DNA of 6,702 nt from Frankiales bacterium (GCA_025963265.1 JAOPUY010000466.1:1-6702); one strand, 5' to 3'; counted from the first letter of the stretch, positions 1 to 4,672 are shown. Notes: a model not told the origin generated them from the letters alone. Numbers and translations are program-made.

Positions 1-177
1 CGCTGGCGCGACGACGCCGCGTTCCAGACCTGGATCAGCTCGCCCGGCTTCGGTCACGGTGGGCCCCCGGCGGGAGAGGCGCCGGCCGGTGCGCCGCCGG
101 CCCACGAGCAGGGCCGGGTCGGAATCCACTCGGAGCTATGGTCATTCGCGATCGCGGGCGGCTCGCCCGGGCGCTAG
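1..177 (+). CDS. Antibiotic biosynthesis monooxygenase (ABM)-fold protein, C-terminal part only
   Basis: Frame 1 is open from the window edge to a TAG at 175-177 and gives 58 residues. The first residues, RWRDDAAFQTWISSPGF, match the pattern W-x3-D/E-A-F-x-x-W at the heart of ABM-domain proteins, the family of small dimeric ferredoxin-like monooxygenases that includes heme-degrading enzymes such as MhuD and IsdG. The closing strand, SELWSFAIAG, matches the last beta strand of the fold. Third codon positions in this frame are about 85% G+C over 35-177, as expected for real coding. The stretch between motif and final strand is rich in Gly, Pro and Ala and may be a loop insertion. The N-terminal half, including any substrate-binding residues, lies outside the window, so the reaction (heme degradation, quinone formation or none) cannot be decided. 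The gene overlaps the convergent DUF998 gene by 143 bp. Confidence 0.72.
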   Translation, partial: RWRDDAAFQTWISSPGFGHGGPPAGEAPAGAPPAHEQGRVGIHSELWSFAIAGGSPGR

Positions 178-850
178 CGGACGGCGCTTCGACCGCGGCG
201 ACTCGGGACCGGGTTCGGCGCAGGGCGAGCACGACGACCAACGGCCAGCAGGTCTGCACCGAGCAGCTCAGCCGCTCGGCGAAACCGAGATTCGGGCCGA
301 CGCGCACCTCGATCACCAACCACACCATGAGCAGCAGGAAAGCGACGCTGACGATCAGCGAGACGCGTCGGCCCAACGCGCGCACGCTCGAGCGCCCGAA
401 GGTCAGCAATCCCGGCCAGGTGGCTAGGGCGACCTCTCCGACGGACGTGCAGAACATGTGAGCCACCGTGGACCCGTGCGCCGGCTGGGGGAAGACCGCG
501 ATGCCGAGGCCGGCCAACGCGGAGACCAGCAAACCGGCTCGGGCCCGCAGGGGCAGCGGTCGAATGCCGACCGTCATCGCGAGGTAACACAGCGCCACGA
601 GCAGCATCGCGGCCGTCATGACCCACCGGTCCGCGCCCGCGTAGCCCGACATGACGCTGACCGTCTGCCGCCAGGGGCTGTAGTCGCGGGGCTGCAACGT
701 GCCGGCGACGAGCCACCCCAGCGTGACGGCCAGCGGAGCCAGCGCCGCGGAGCCCACCGCCCAAGGCGCGAGGGGGTAAGGGGCACCCGGAGGCGCCGTG
801 GGGGCCCAGATCATGGCCCGGCCAGCCAGCGCGCGGTACACGTCGTTCAC
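35..850 (-). CDS. DUF998-type integral membrane protein
   Basis: This 271-residue protein has six probable membrane helices at about residues 30-52, 76-95, 103-121, 128-150, 163-183 and 195-212. Between helices 1 and 2 lies RDYSPWRQTVSVMSGYAGAD, the loop typical of DUF998 proteins (pattern S-P-x-x-x-x-x-S-x-L/M-S-x-x-G-A-x-D-R-W). The family has no settled function. The chosen start is GTG at 850, preceded by GGGGG at 857-861 with a 6-nt spacer; an ATG at 814 (residue 13) is possible and would not affect the first helix. Residues after about 213 are Arg/Ala/Pro-rich, and from residue 225 they are encoded antisense to the ABM-fold gene, so the last 47 residues are probably a nonconserved run-on tail. 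The gene stands alone on the minus strand, 163 bp downstream of the GRAM/PH-like gene. Confidence 0.8.
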   Translation of the reverse strand: MNDVYRALAGRAMIWAPTAPPGAPYPLAPWAVGSAALAPLAVTLGWLVAGTLQPRDYSPWRQTVSVMSGYAGADRWVMTAAMLLVALCYLAMTVGIRPLPLRARAGLLVSALAGLGIAVFPQPAHGSTVAHMFCTSVGEVALATWPGLLTFGRSSVRALGRRVSLIVSVAFLLLMVWLVIEVRVGPNLGFAERLSCSVQTCWPLVVVLALRRTRSRVAAVEAPSASARASRPRSRMTIAPSGFRPGPARGPAAHRPAPLPPGAHRDRSRAS

Positions 851-856
851 GGGATG

Positions 857-861
857 CCCCC
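857..861 (-). promoter_or_regulatory. Ribosome binding site for the DUF998 gene (GGGGG)
   Basis: On the minus strand GGGGG lies 6 nt before the GTG at 850. No comparable purine run precedes the alternative ATG at 814, which favours the GTG start. The match to the anti-Shine-Dalgarno sequence is only moderate. Confidence 0.4.
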
Positions 862-907
862 GTCGTCCACGAGGCGACGGGCCGGCTCGGGTCGCGCCGC
901 CAATTCG

Positions 908-926
908 AGAGCTGCCTCTTAGCTCT
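908..926. repeat. Inverted repeat AGAGCT-N7-AGCTCT upstream of the DUF998 gene
   Basis: AGAGCT (908-913) and AGCTCT (921-926) are perfect inverted copies separated by 7 nt, and a further AGCT follows at 927-930 as TAGCT. On the minus strand the element lies just downstream of a possible -10 (TATCGT, complement of 934-939), so it would sit near the transcription start of the DUF998 gene. It could be an operator or a 5'-leader hairpin. This is inference from symmetry and position only. Confidence 0.35.
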
Positions 927-933
927 AGCTTCT

Positions 934-939
934 ACGATA
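934..939 (-). promoter_or_regulatory. Possible -10 element (TATCGT) for the DUF998 gene
   Basis: The complement reads TATCGT, fitting the TANNNT pattern of actinobacterial sigma-70 -10 elements, about 85 nt before the GTG at 850. I see no clear -35 hexamer at the standard distance. It is one of few AT-rich spots in the 851-1013 gap. Confidence 0.3.
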
Positions 940-966
940 ATCAGCACATTGCCAGCTGTGATCGTG

Positions 967-980
967 AAGGTGAACACCTT
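967..980. repeat. 14-bp palindrome AAGGTG-AA-CACCTT
   Basis: The two 6-bp arms are perfect inverted copies around a central AA. The site lies between the end of the GRAM/PH-like gene (1014) and the DUF998 promoter region. The tight 2-nt centre suits a dimeric DNA-binding protein better than an RNA hairpin, although a 5-bp stem with a GTTC loop could act as a weak terminator for the upstream gene. No U-run follows. I do not recognise it as the box of a named regulator. Confidence 0.4.
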
Positions 981-1013
981 GCGCAGCGCGCGCGAATGGG
1001 CTAACCGGCTCGA

Positions 1014-1352
1014 CTACTTCGACAGCGCGGCGACCGCCATCGCGGGGTCGGGAAAGAACACCACCGCGTCGCCGGAGGCCGAGGCGATCCGGACGCGATT
1101 GGGCCGCGCAATCCCGGCGAAGGGCAGCCGCCATTGCGGAATCACGCTGACCGCCTGGATGTCAGCGACCAACGAGGACCAGGACGGCGCTTTCGACAGC
1201 GCCACCTTGCGAGGCAGAAACACCAGTCGCCGGTTGGTCTTCACAAACGATCCGGGGCGCGCCCCTATCGCAGAAGACAACTGAGCCGGGGAAGACCAGA
1301 CGATCCGCTCGCCCGCTTCTAACTCGAGTTGCTCCTGCTTTTCACTCGCCAT
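1014..1352 (-). CDS. Small GRAM/PH-like domain protein
   Basis: The protein has 112 residues from the ATG at 1352. It is built as one compact beta-rich domain: a short charged N-terminus, then GERIVW (14-19), the turn and strand KTNRRLVFLPRK (38-49), SKAPSW (53-58), and a last helix at about 102-112. A 'T-N-R-R-L-V-F-L-P' strand near the middle, followed by a short helix carrying D-I-x-x-V, is the usual appearance of bacterial GRAM/PH-like domains, which often bind lipids or proteins at the membrane, but no partner can be named. An in-frame ATG at 1370 would add MVHTGR; I prefer 1352 because the added residues look unlike the domain, but neither start has a strong ribosome binding site. The preceding minus-strand gene ends at 1394, so the two are probably co-transcribed. 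Confidence 0.68.
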   Translation of the reverse strand: MASEKQEQLELEAGERIVWSSPAQLSSAIGARPGSFVKTNRRLVFLPRKVALSKAPSWSSLVADIQAVSVIPQWRLPFAGIARPNRVRIASASGDAVVFFPDPAMAVAALSK

Positions 1353-1393
1353 GCGCCCAGTGTGGACCATGCCGTCCCGGCGGTGGCCGACGC

Positions 1394-1618
1394 TTAAGCC
1401 TGCTGGCGGTAAATCTCGATGCAGGCCTCGTGAATGCCGTCGGGGAACGAGCCGGCGTGGGTCTTGGAGTTCGGGTCACCGGTCCAAAGAAGCGTGGAGC
1501 CGGGTTCGATCGTCGCGCCGCACAGCGTGGTGGTGCTCTCGCGGCTCGCGGCCAAGTGCTGCTCCGCGGGGCGGGATCCGTCGGCGGACTCGGGGATGCG
1601 CACGTAAGTGATTTCCAT
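1394..1618 (-). CDS. Small hypothetical protein with a Cys/His pattern (74 aa)
   Basis: I do not recognise a named family. The protein has 74 residues, with an acidic to neutral N-terminus and the element HLAASRESTTTLCG (21-34), followed later by H63 and C66. The sequence H-L-A-x(n)-T-L-C-G recalls short actinobacterial proteins with a His/Cys zinc-binding knuckle, but a complete four-ligand set is not evident: only two Cys are present, so metal binding is uncertain. No membrane segment or signal peptide is present. The ATG at 1618 lacks a Shine-Dalgarno sequence but is preceded by TACGGT with exactly 6 nt between, fitting leaderless initiation. It ends with TAA 41 bp before the preferred start of the GRAM/PH-like gene (23 bp before the longer one) and probably leads a two-gene operon. 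Confidence 0.6.
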   Translation of the reverse strand: MEITYVRIPESADGSRPAEQHLAASRESTTTLCGATIEPGSTLLWTGDPNSKTHAGSFPDGIHEACIEIYRQQA

Positions 1619-1624
1619 GCGTGG

Positions 1625-1630
1625 ACCGTA
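1625..1630 (-). promoter_or_regulatory. Leaderless -10 element (TACGGT) for the 74-aa gene
   Basis: On the minus strand TACGGT is followed by 6 nt and then ATG (1618). The TANNNT-N6-ATG arrangement places the transcription start on the A of the start codon, as in leaderless actinobacterial transcripts. The lack of any purine-rich ribosome binding site agrees. No clear -35 is visible. Confidence 0.45.
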
Positions 1631-1653
1631 CTAGCAAGCCTCTCGATAAGAAA

Positions 1654-1713
1654 TGACCGGGGTCTTGCCGCGGAGACATGCCAGGTGCAATATCTCAGGT
1701 GTGCCCCCGGTCA
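1654..1713. repeat. 9-bp inverted repeat TGACCGGGG / CCCCGGTCA, 42-nt spacing
   Basis: TGACCGGGG (1654-1662) and CCCCGGTCA (1705-1713) are perfect inverted copies. They enclose 42 nt that contain a direct repeat CAGGTG (1682-1687 and 1696-1701). The arms could pair as the closing stem of an RNA leader or act as two operator half-sites. The position, between the divergent 74-aa gene and the amidohydrolase, favours a regulatory role. I do not recognise a riboswitch class. Confidence 0.45.
1665..1693 (+). promoter_or_regulatory. Possible promoter for the amidohydrolase gene
   Basis: TTGCCG (1665-1670) and CAATAT (1688-1693) are separated by 17 bp, the standard -35/-10 distance. Each matches the consensus at about half of its positions, so the call rests mainly on spacing and on this being the most AT-rich stretch of the gap. 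A start near 1700 would give a leader of about 80 nt holding the GAGCGATCA repeats and the ribosome binding site. Confidence 0.3.
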
Positions 1714-1720
1714 CTTTGGC

Positions 1721-1738
1721 GAGCGATCAGAGCGATCA
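1721..1738 (+). repeat. Tandem 9-mer GAGCGATCA x2, with a third CGATCA copy downstream
   Basis: GAGCGATCA occurs twice head to tail at 1721-1738. The core with flank, CGATCACC, is seen at 1733-1740 and recurs at 1756-1763. The repeats lie between the candidate promoter and the amidohydrolase start and could be regulator half-sites on one DNA face. This is inference from repetition; no known regulator box is recognised. Confidence 0.4.
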
Positions 1739-1770
1739 CCTAGCGGCACGTCCCTCGATCACCGGCCAAC

Positions 1771-1775
1771 GGAGG
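1771..1775 (+). promoter_or_regulatory. Ribosome binding site deciding the amidohydrolase start
   Basis: GGAGG lies 5 nt before the ATG at 1781. It fixes this start against an in-frame ATG at 1430 that would add 117 residues, run through the divergent gene and precede the family's conserved N-terminal strand. Confidence 0.8.
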
Positions 1776-1780
1776 TTCGG

Positions 1781-3022
1781 ATGCGCATCGAAGACATGAT
1801 CCTGGTGAGCGTCGACGACCACGTCGTCGAACCGCCCTCAATGACGGACTACATTCGCGATCACGTCCCGGCGAAGTTCAAGGACCGGGCCCCGCGCGTC
1901 ATCCGCCGCGACGACGGCACCGACGCCTGGCTGATCGAGGGCAACGAGATCCGCACCTTCGGCCTCAACGCCGTCGCCGGGCGCCCGGCCGAGGACTGGG
2001 GGAGCGACCCGGACACCTTCGACGACGTGCGGCCGGGCACCTACGACATCCACGAGCGAATCCGCGACATGAACGCCAACGGCGTGCTGGCCGGCATGAA
2101 CTTCTCCTCCTGGCCGGGACTCGGCGGGCAGTTCTTCGTGACGAATGACGACCATGAGTTCGCCGCCGCGATTCTGCGGGCCTACAACGACTGGCACATT
2201 GACGAGTGGTGCGGCGCGTACCCGGGCCGGATGATCCCGCTCGCGCTGTCCGGCTTCGCGGTCGGCCCGGAGTTCATGGCCTCGGAGATCCGGCGGGTCG
2301 CCGAGAAGGGCTGCCACGCGATCTCCTTCCACCCCGAGCCGCACCGCTTCGGCATGCCCGACATCCACGGCGACGAGTGGGACCCGGCCTACCAGGCCTG
2401 CCAGGACGTCGACAGCGCGGTGGTGTTCCACTTCGGCTCGCTGCCCAACTTCATGCCGCGCTCGCCGTTCGACACGCTGATCCACACCATGCCGTTCGCG
2501 ACCGGGATCTTCGCCGCCGAGCTGCTCTGGTCGCGAGTGCTGCGTAACTTCCCGACGCTGCGCTTCGCGCTGGCCGAGGGCGGCATCGGCTGGATCCCGT
2601 ACTGGTTGGAGCGGGCCGACTACACCTACCAGCACCACCACAAGTGGACCCACCAGGAGTTCGGCGGCCAGCTGCCGAGCGAGGTGTTCAAAGAGCGGGT
2701 GCTGACCTGCTTCATCGACGACACCACCGGCTTGGAGATGCGCGACAAGATCGGCATCGACCACATCGCGTGGGAGTGCGACTACCCGCACTCCGATGCG
2801 ACCTGGCCGCAGTCGCCGGAGGTGCTGATGAAGTCGCTCATCGCGGCTGAAGTCCGCGACGACGAGATCAACAAGATCACCTGGGAGAACGCCTGCCGGT
2901 TCTACCGCTTCGACCCGTTCGCCTCGATCCCGAAGGAGGAGGCCACCGTCGGCGCGCTGCGGGCCCAGGCGGTCGACGTCGACACCACGCCGCGTAACTA
3001 CGGCGGTGGCCACACGCACTGA
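1781..3022 (+). CDS. Amidohydrolase_2 family metal-dependent hydrolase or decarboxylase
   Basis: The product has 413 residues and fits the TIM-barrel amidohydrolase-related family (Pfam Amidohydro_2), which includes ACMSD and gamma-resorcylate decarboxylase and many uncharacterised actinobacterial members. The first strand carries SVDDHVVEPP (10-19), giving the D-x-H-x-x-E form with D12, H14 and E17. H184 (ISFHPEPH), H217 (VVFHFGS) and D334 (WECDYPHSD) are at the order and spacing expected for the other metal ligands and catalytic residues. Further family marks are AEGGIGWIPYWLERAD (265-280) and the C-terminal ITWENACRFYRFD (366-378). No signal peptide is present, so it is cytosolic. The substrate is unknown; relatives act on aromatic carboxylates or C-N/C-O bonds in catabolism. 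It is preceded by a good GGAGG and a repeat-rich control region and is followed 45 nt later by the GNAT-like gene, which has its own start signal. Confidence 0.9.
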   Translation: MRIEDMILVSVDDHVVEPPSMTDYIRDHVPAKFKDRAPRVIRRDDGTDAWLIEGNEIRTFGLNAVAGRPAEDWGSDPDTFDDVRPGTYDIHERIRDMNANGVLAGMNFSSWPGLGGQFFVTNDDHEFAAAILRAYNDWHIDEWCGAYPGRMIPLALSGFAVGPEFMASEIRRVAEKGCHAISFHPEPHRFGMPDIHGDEWDPAYQACQDVDSAVVFHFGSLPNFMPRSPFDTLIHTMPFATGIFAAELLWSRVLRNFPTLRFALAEGGIGWIPYWLERADYTYQHHHKWTHQEFGGQLPSEVFKERVLTCFIDDTTGLEMRDKIGIDHIAWECDYPHSDATWPQSPEVLMKSLIAAEVRDDEINKITWENACRFYRFDPFASIPKEEATVGALRAQAVDVDTTPRNYGGGHTH

Positions 3023-3055
3023 ACCGCTGGAAACAGTGCGGGTCCGCGGGTGCTC

Positions 3056-3061
3056 TAGCAT
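3056..3061 (+). promoter_or_regulatory. Leaderless -10 element (TAGCAT) for the GNAT-like gene
   Basis: TAGCAT is followed by exactly 6 nt and then ATG at 3068, the TANNNT-N6-ATG layout of leaderless transcripts. CGGGA directly abuts the ATG and is too close to serve as a ribosome binding site, which supports leaderless initiation. No good -35 is seen. Confidence 0.5.
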
Positions 3062-3067
3062 CCGGGA

Positions 3068-3568
3068 ATGGACTACCGCGCGTTCGTCAAGAAGCTGCCG
3101 TTGCCCGCCGGATTCGACGCGCCCGTCGCGTTGGAGTTCGACGACTTGCGAGCTCGGCCGCTGGGTCAAATCGACCTGGCGGCCGACCTCGCCGCGGTCA
3201 ACTCCAGCGTCGACATCATTCACCAGACCCGCGGTGGGGCCTGGCCCGAGGGCGAGCTGAGCGAGTACTTCGACCTGCAGGATCTCGTTTGGCACGAGCG
3301 CGAGTTCCGCGAGGGCATCTCGTTCGCCTACGTGGTCTACGACGTGTCCGGGCGCTACATAGGTTGCTTCTACCTCAACCCGATGGGCCGTTCGGCCGAG
3401 CTGACCGAGGCCGCGGCCAGCTTCGACGTGGACGTGGATTGGTGGGTCACCGCCGAGGCGTACCCGCAGGGCTACTACGACAAGCTCTACCGAGCCGTCC
3501 AGGCCTGGCTGGCCCAGAGTTTCCCGTTCAGCCAGGTGCATTACTCCAACGCGGTCATCCCGTCCTAG
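3068..3568 (+). CDS. GNAT-like N-acetyltransferase superfamily protein
   Basis: The protein has 166 residues. The region WPEGELSEYFDLQDLVWHEREF (59-80), an acidic helix leading to H-x-x-E-F, followed by the beta hairpin ISFAYVVYD-x-SGRYIGCFYL (84-103) and then the strand DVDWWV (122-127) and helix AVQAWLAQSFPF (143-154), follows the fold order of a GNAT subfamily whose members read H-E-x-E-F, F-A-Y-x-V and A-W-L-x-x-x-x-P-F. The acceptor substrate cannot be predicted. The usual acetyl-CoA pyrophosphate loop, Q/R-x-x-G-x-G/A, is not clear: the corresponding place reads YPQGYYDKL (132-140). It may therefore be a diverged or inactive member. The stop TAG lies inside CTAG at 3565-3568 and overlaps the convergent PPOX gene's stop, so there is no room for a terminator between them. 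No signal peptide or membrane helix is present. Confidence 0.72.
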   Translation: MDYRAFVKKLPLPAGFDAPVALEFDDLRARPLGQIDLAADLAAVNSSVDIIHQTRGGAWPEGELSEYFDLQDLVWHEREFREGISFAYVVYDVSGRYIGCFYLNPMGRSAELTEAAASFDVDVDWWVTAEAYPQGYYDKLYRAVQAWLAQSFPFSQVHYSNAVIPS

Positions 3569-4011
3569 CCGCGGTCAGGCCCGGCCGCTCCCGCGCGGAA
3601 CGTCCAGCCGGACCAGCGTTGCGCGGTGATCGCCACGACCGGGCCCGGCGGGGGGTCCGCCTCGTACTGGCGGTAGCGGGCCGTCAAGGCCGTGATCGCC
3701 GCCGCTGACTCGTTTGAGGTCGGCTCGAGCACGCGGGCCGTTCCGTCGGCGCGAGCCCACCACAGCTGGTCCCAGTCGTCGTCGTAGTGATCGACCAGCA
3801 CGCTGACCTGCGGGTTGGCCTCGATGTTCGCCAGCCGCCGCAGCTTGCCGCCGCTCTTGGGCTTGGCGTCGACCGCGGTGTAGATGACGTCGCCGACCAC
3901 CGCGAAGACGATCGGCACGAGGTGCGGCTGGCCGCTCGGGGCGGCCGAGGCCAGCCGGGCCGATCGCGAATCGGCGAACCGCCCCCGGGCTGCCTCGCTG
4001 TCCATGCGCAT
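3565..4011 (-). CDS. PPOX-class probable F420-dependent protein (Rv0121c-like family)
   Basis: The 148-residue product is a split-beta-barrel flavin/F420-binding protein. Landmarks are RLASAAPSGQPHLVPIVFAVVGD (19-41), the first barrel strands with G-Q-P-H-L-V-P; TAVDAKPKS (45-53) then KLRRLANIEANPQVSVLVDHY (56-76); and DDDWDQLWWARADGTARVLE (77-96). The K-P-K-x(n)-L-R-R-L-x-N-I-x-x-N-P and D-W-x-x-L-W-W-x-R-x-D-G patterns are those of the actinobacterial PPOX F420 subfamily typified by Rv0121c (TIGR03668, from memory). Relatives in this superfamily reduce diverse substrates with F420H2, but this one's substrate is unknown. The start is taken at ATG 4011; ATG 4005 is equally possible, and a longer in-frame ATG at 4065 would run over the divergent thioesterase promoter and start codon. 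It is transcribed divergently from the thioesterase gene with only 22 bp between start codons. Confidence 0.85.
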   Translation of the reverse strand: MRMDSEAARGRFADSRSARLASAAPSGQPHLVPIVFAVVGDVIYTAVDAKPKSGGKLRRLANIEANPQVSVLVDHYDDDWDQLWWARADGTARVLEPTSNESAAAITALTARYRQYEADPPPGPVVAITAQRWSGWTFRAGAAGPDRG

Positions 4012-4017
4012 ACCCAA

Positions 4018-4023
4018 GTCATA
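4018..4023 (-). promoter_or_regulatory. Candidate leaderless -10 (TATGAC) for the PPOX gene
   Basis: On the minus strand TATGAC is followed by 6 nt and then ATG at 4011. It lacks the final T of TANNNT, so it is weaker than the others. It overlaps the opposite-strand -10 at 4022-4027 by two bases, which suggests a shared bidirectional promoter. Confidence 0.35.
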
Positions 4024-4027
4024 CAGT
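4022..4027 (+). promoter_or_regulatory. Leaderless -10 element (TACAGT) for the thioesterase gene
   Basis: TACAGT is followed by exactly 6 nt and then ATG at 4034. No purine-rich ribosome binding site is present before this ATG. This, together with the divergent gene immediately upstream, decides the start against an in-frame ATG at 3884 that lies deep in the opposite gene. Confidence 0.5.
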
Positions 4028-4033
4028 GCGGAC

Positions 4034-4666
4034 ATGGACGACAGCGCGGACACCGATGAGCACACCGACCCGGCGATCGCTGACCCTCAGCCGTTCTGGT
4101 CGCACCGCACCGAGGACCGGGTCTCGCGTGAACGCAGCGCGCTCGCCCTGCGGGAGGTGGTGACCCAATTGCTGCAGGCCGACGCCCCGCCGTCCGCGTT
4201 CACCGACGCGGCTGAACGGCTTGAGGCCCTGGCCGCCGAACTGCGGGCGTGGCCCGTCCGGCAGTCCACTCCGCCACTCACCAGTGGTTACCTCGGCCAC
4301 CGGTCGATCCTGTTGCCGGCGGTCGAGTACGACGTGAGCGATCCGCGGGCCTTCGTCACGCGGACCCGGCTGGGCATCGGATACGAGGGGCCGCCCGGCC
4401 GGGTGCACGGCGGCGTGGTCGCCTACCTCTTTGACTGCGTGTTCGGCCTGGCGTTCGGCCATCTGGGCATCCCCTCGGCCATGACGGGAACGATGACGGT
4501 CAAGTACCTCGCGGCGACACCTCTGGACGCCGAACTCGTGGTCCGGATGACCCTCGATCGGGTCGAGGGGCGCAAGGCGTTCCTCGTCGGCAGCCTGACC
4601 GCGGATGGGGTGAGGACGGCCTCGGCCGAAGTGATCATGATCCGACCAGCGCCTCCGGCGGACTAG
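4034..4666 (+). CDS. PaaI-type hotdog-fold thioesterase
   Basis: The protein has 210 residues. The hotdog domain occupies about 95-205: GYEGPPGRVHGGVVAYLFD (116-134) contains the H125-G126-G127 motif and the acidic D134 on the central helix, the usual placement in PaaI/4HBT acyl-CoA thioesterases. It is followed by MTGTMTVKYLAATPLDAELVVR (150-171) and a final strand TASAEVIMIRP (195-205). Such enzymes hydrolyse acyl- or aryl-CoA thioesters as dimers or tetramers in the cytosol; the chain or ring specificity is not visible. The first roughly 90 residues are longer than in a minimal PaaI protein and contain a probable amphipathic helix (ERSALALREVVTQLL, 33-47) and a second one (AAERLEALAAELRAW, 59-73). 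The serpin follows 69 bp later on the same strand. Confidence 0.82.
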   Translation: MDDSADTDEHTDPAIADPQPFWSHRTEDRVSRERSALALREVVTQLLQADAPPSAFTDAAERLEALAAELRAWPVRQSTPPLTSGYLGHRSILLPAVEYDVSDPRAFVTRTRLGIGYEGPPGRVHGGVVAYLFDCVFGLAFGHLGIPSAMTGTMTVKYLAATPLDAELVVRMTLDRVEGRKAFLVGSLTADGVRTASAEVIMIRPAPPAD

Positions 4667-4672
4667 CGCCGG

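Noticed and set aside
458..922. A plus-strand frame of 154 codons opposite the DUF998 gene.
   Set aside because: The Arg/Gly/Gln-rich translation has no domain pattern and is antisense to transmembrane helices.
174..977. A second minus-strand frame of 267 codons over the DUF998 gene.
   Set aside because: It is the shifted frame of DUF998; the membrane helices and DUF998 loop lie in the other frame.
1430..1780. An N-terminal extension of the amidohydrolase by 117 residues.
   Set aside because: It overlaps the divergent 74-aa gene and the repeat-rich gap, while GGAGG before 1781 and the family's N-terminal strand fix the later start.
1623..1780. A known riboswitch in the leader of the amidohydrolase.
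   Set aside because: The inverted repeat allows a closing stem, but I could not match the interior to the conserved core of any riboswitch class I know.
1838..3541. A 567-codon open frame on the minus strand opposite the amidohydrolase and GNAT-like genes.
   Set aside because: Its translation is rich in Arg, Val, Glu and Gly with no domain pattern, and the opposite strand encodes two clear families. Long antisense frames are expected in high-GC coding DNA.
1781..4666. A single catabolic operon of amidohydrolase, GNAT-like, PPOX and thioesterase genes.
   Set aside because: The PPOX gene is on the opposite strand, and the GNAT-like and thioesterase genes have their own start signals. Shared function is possible but not shown.
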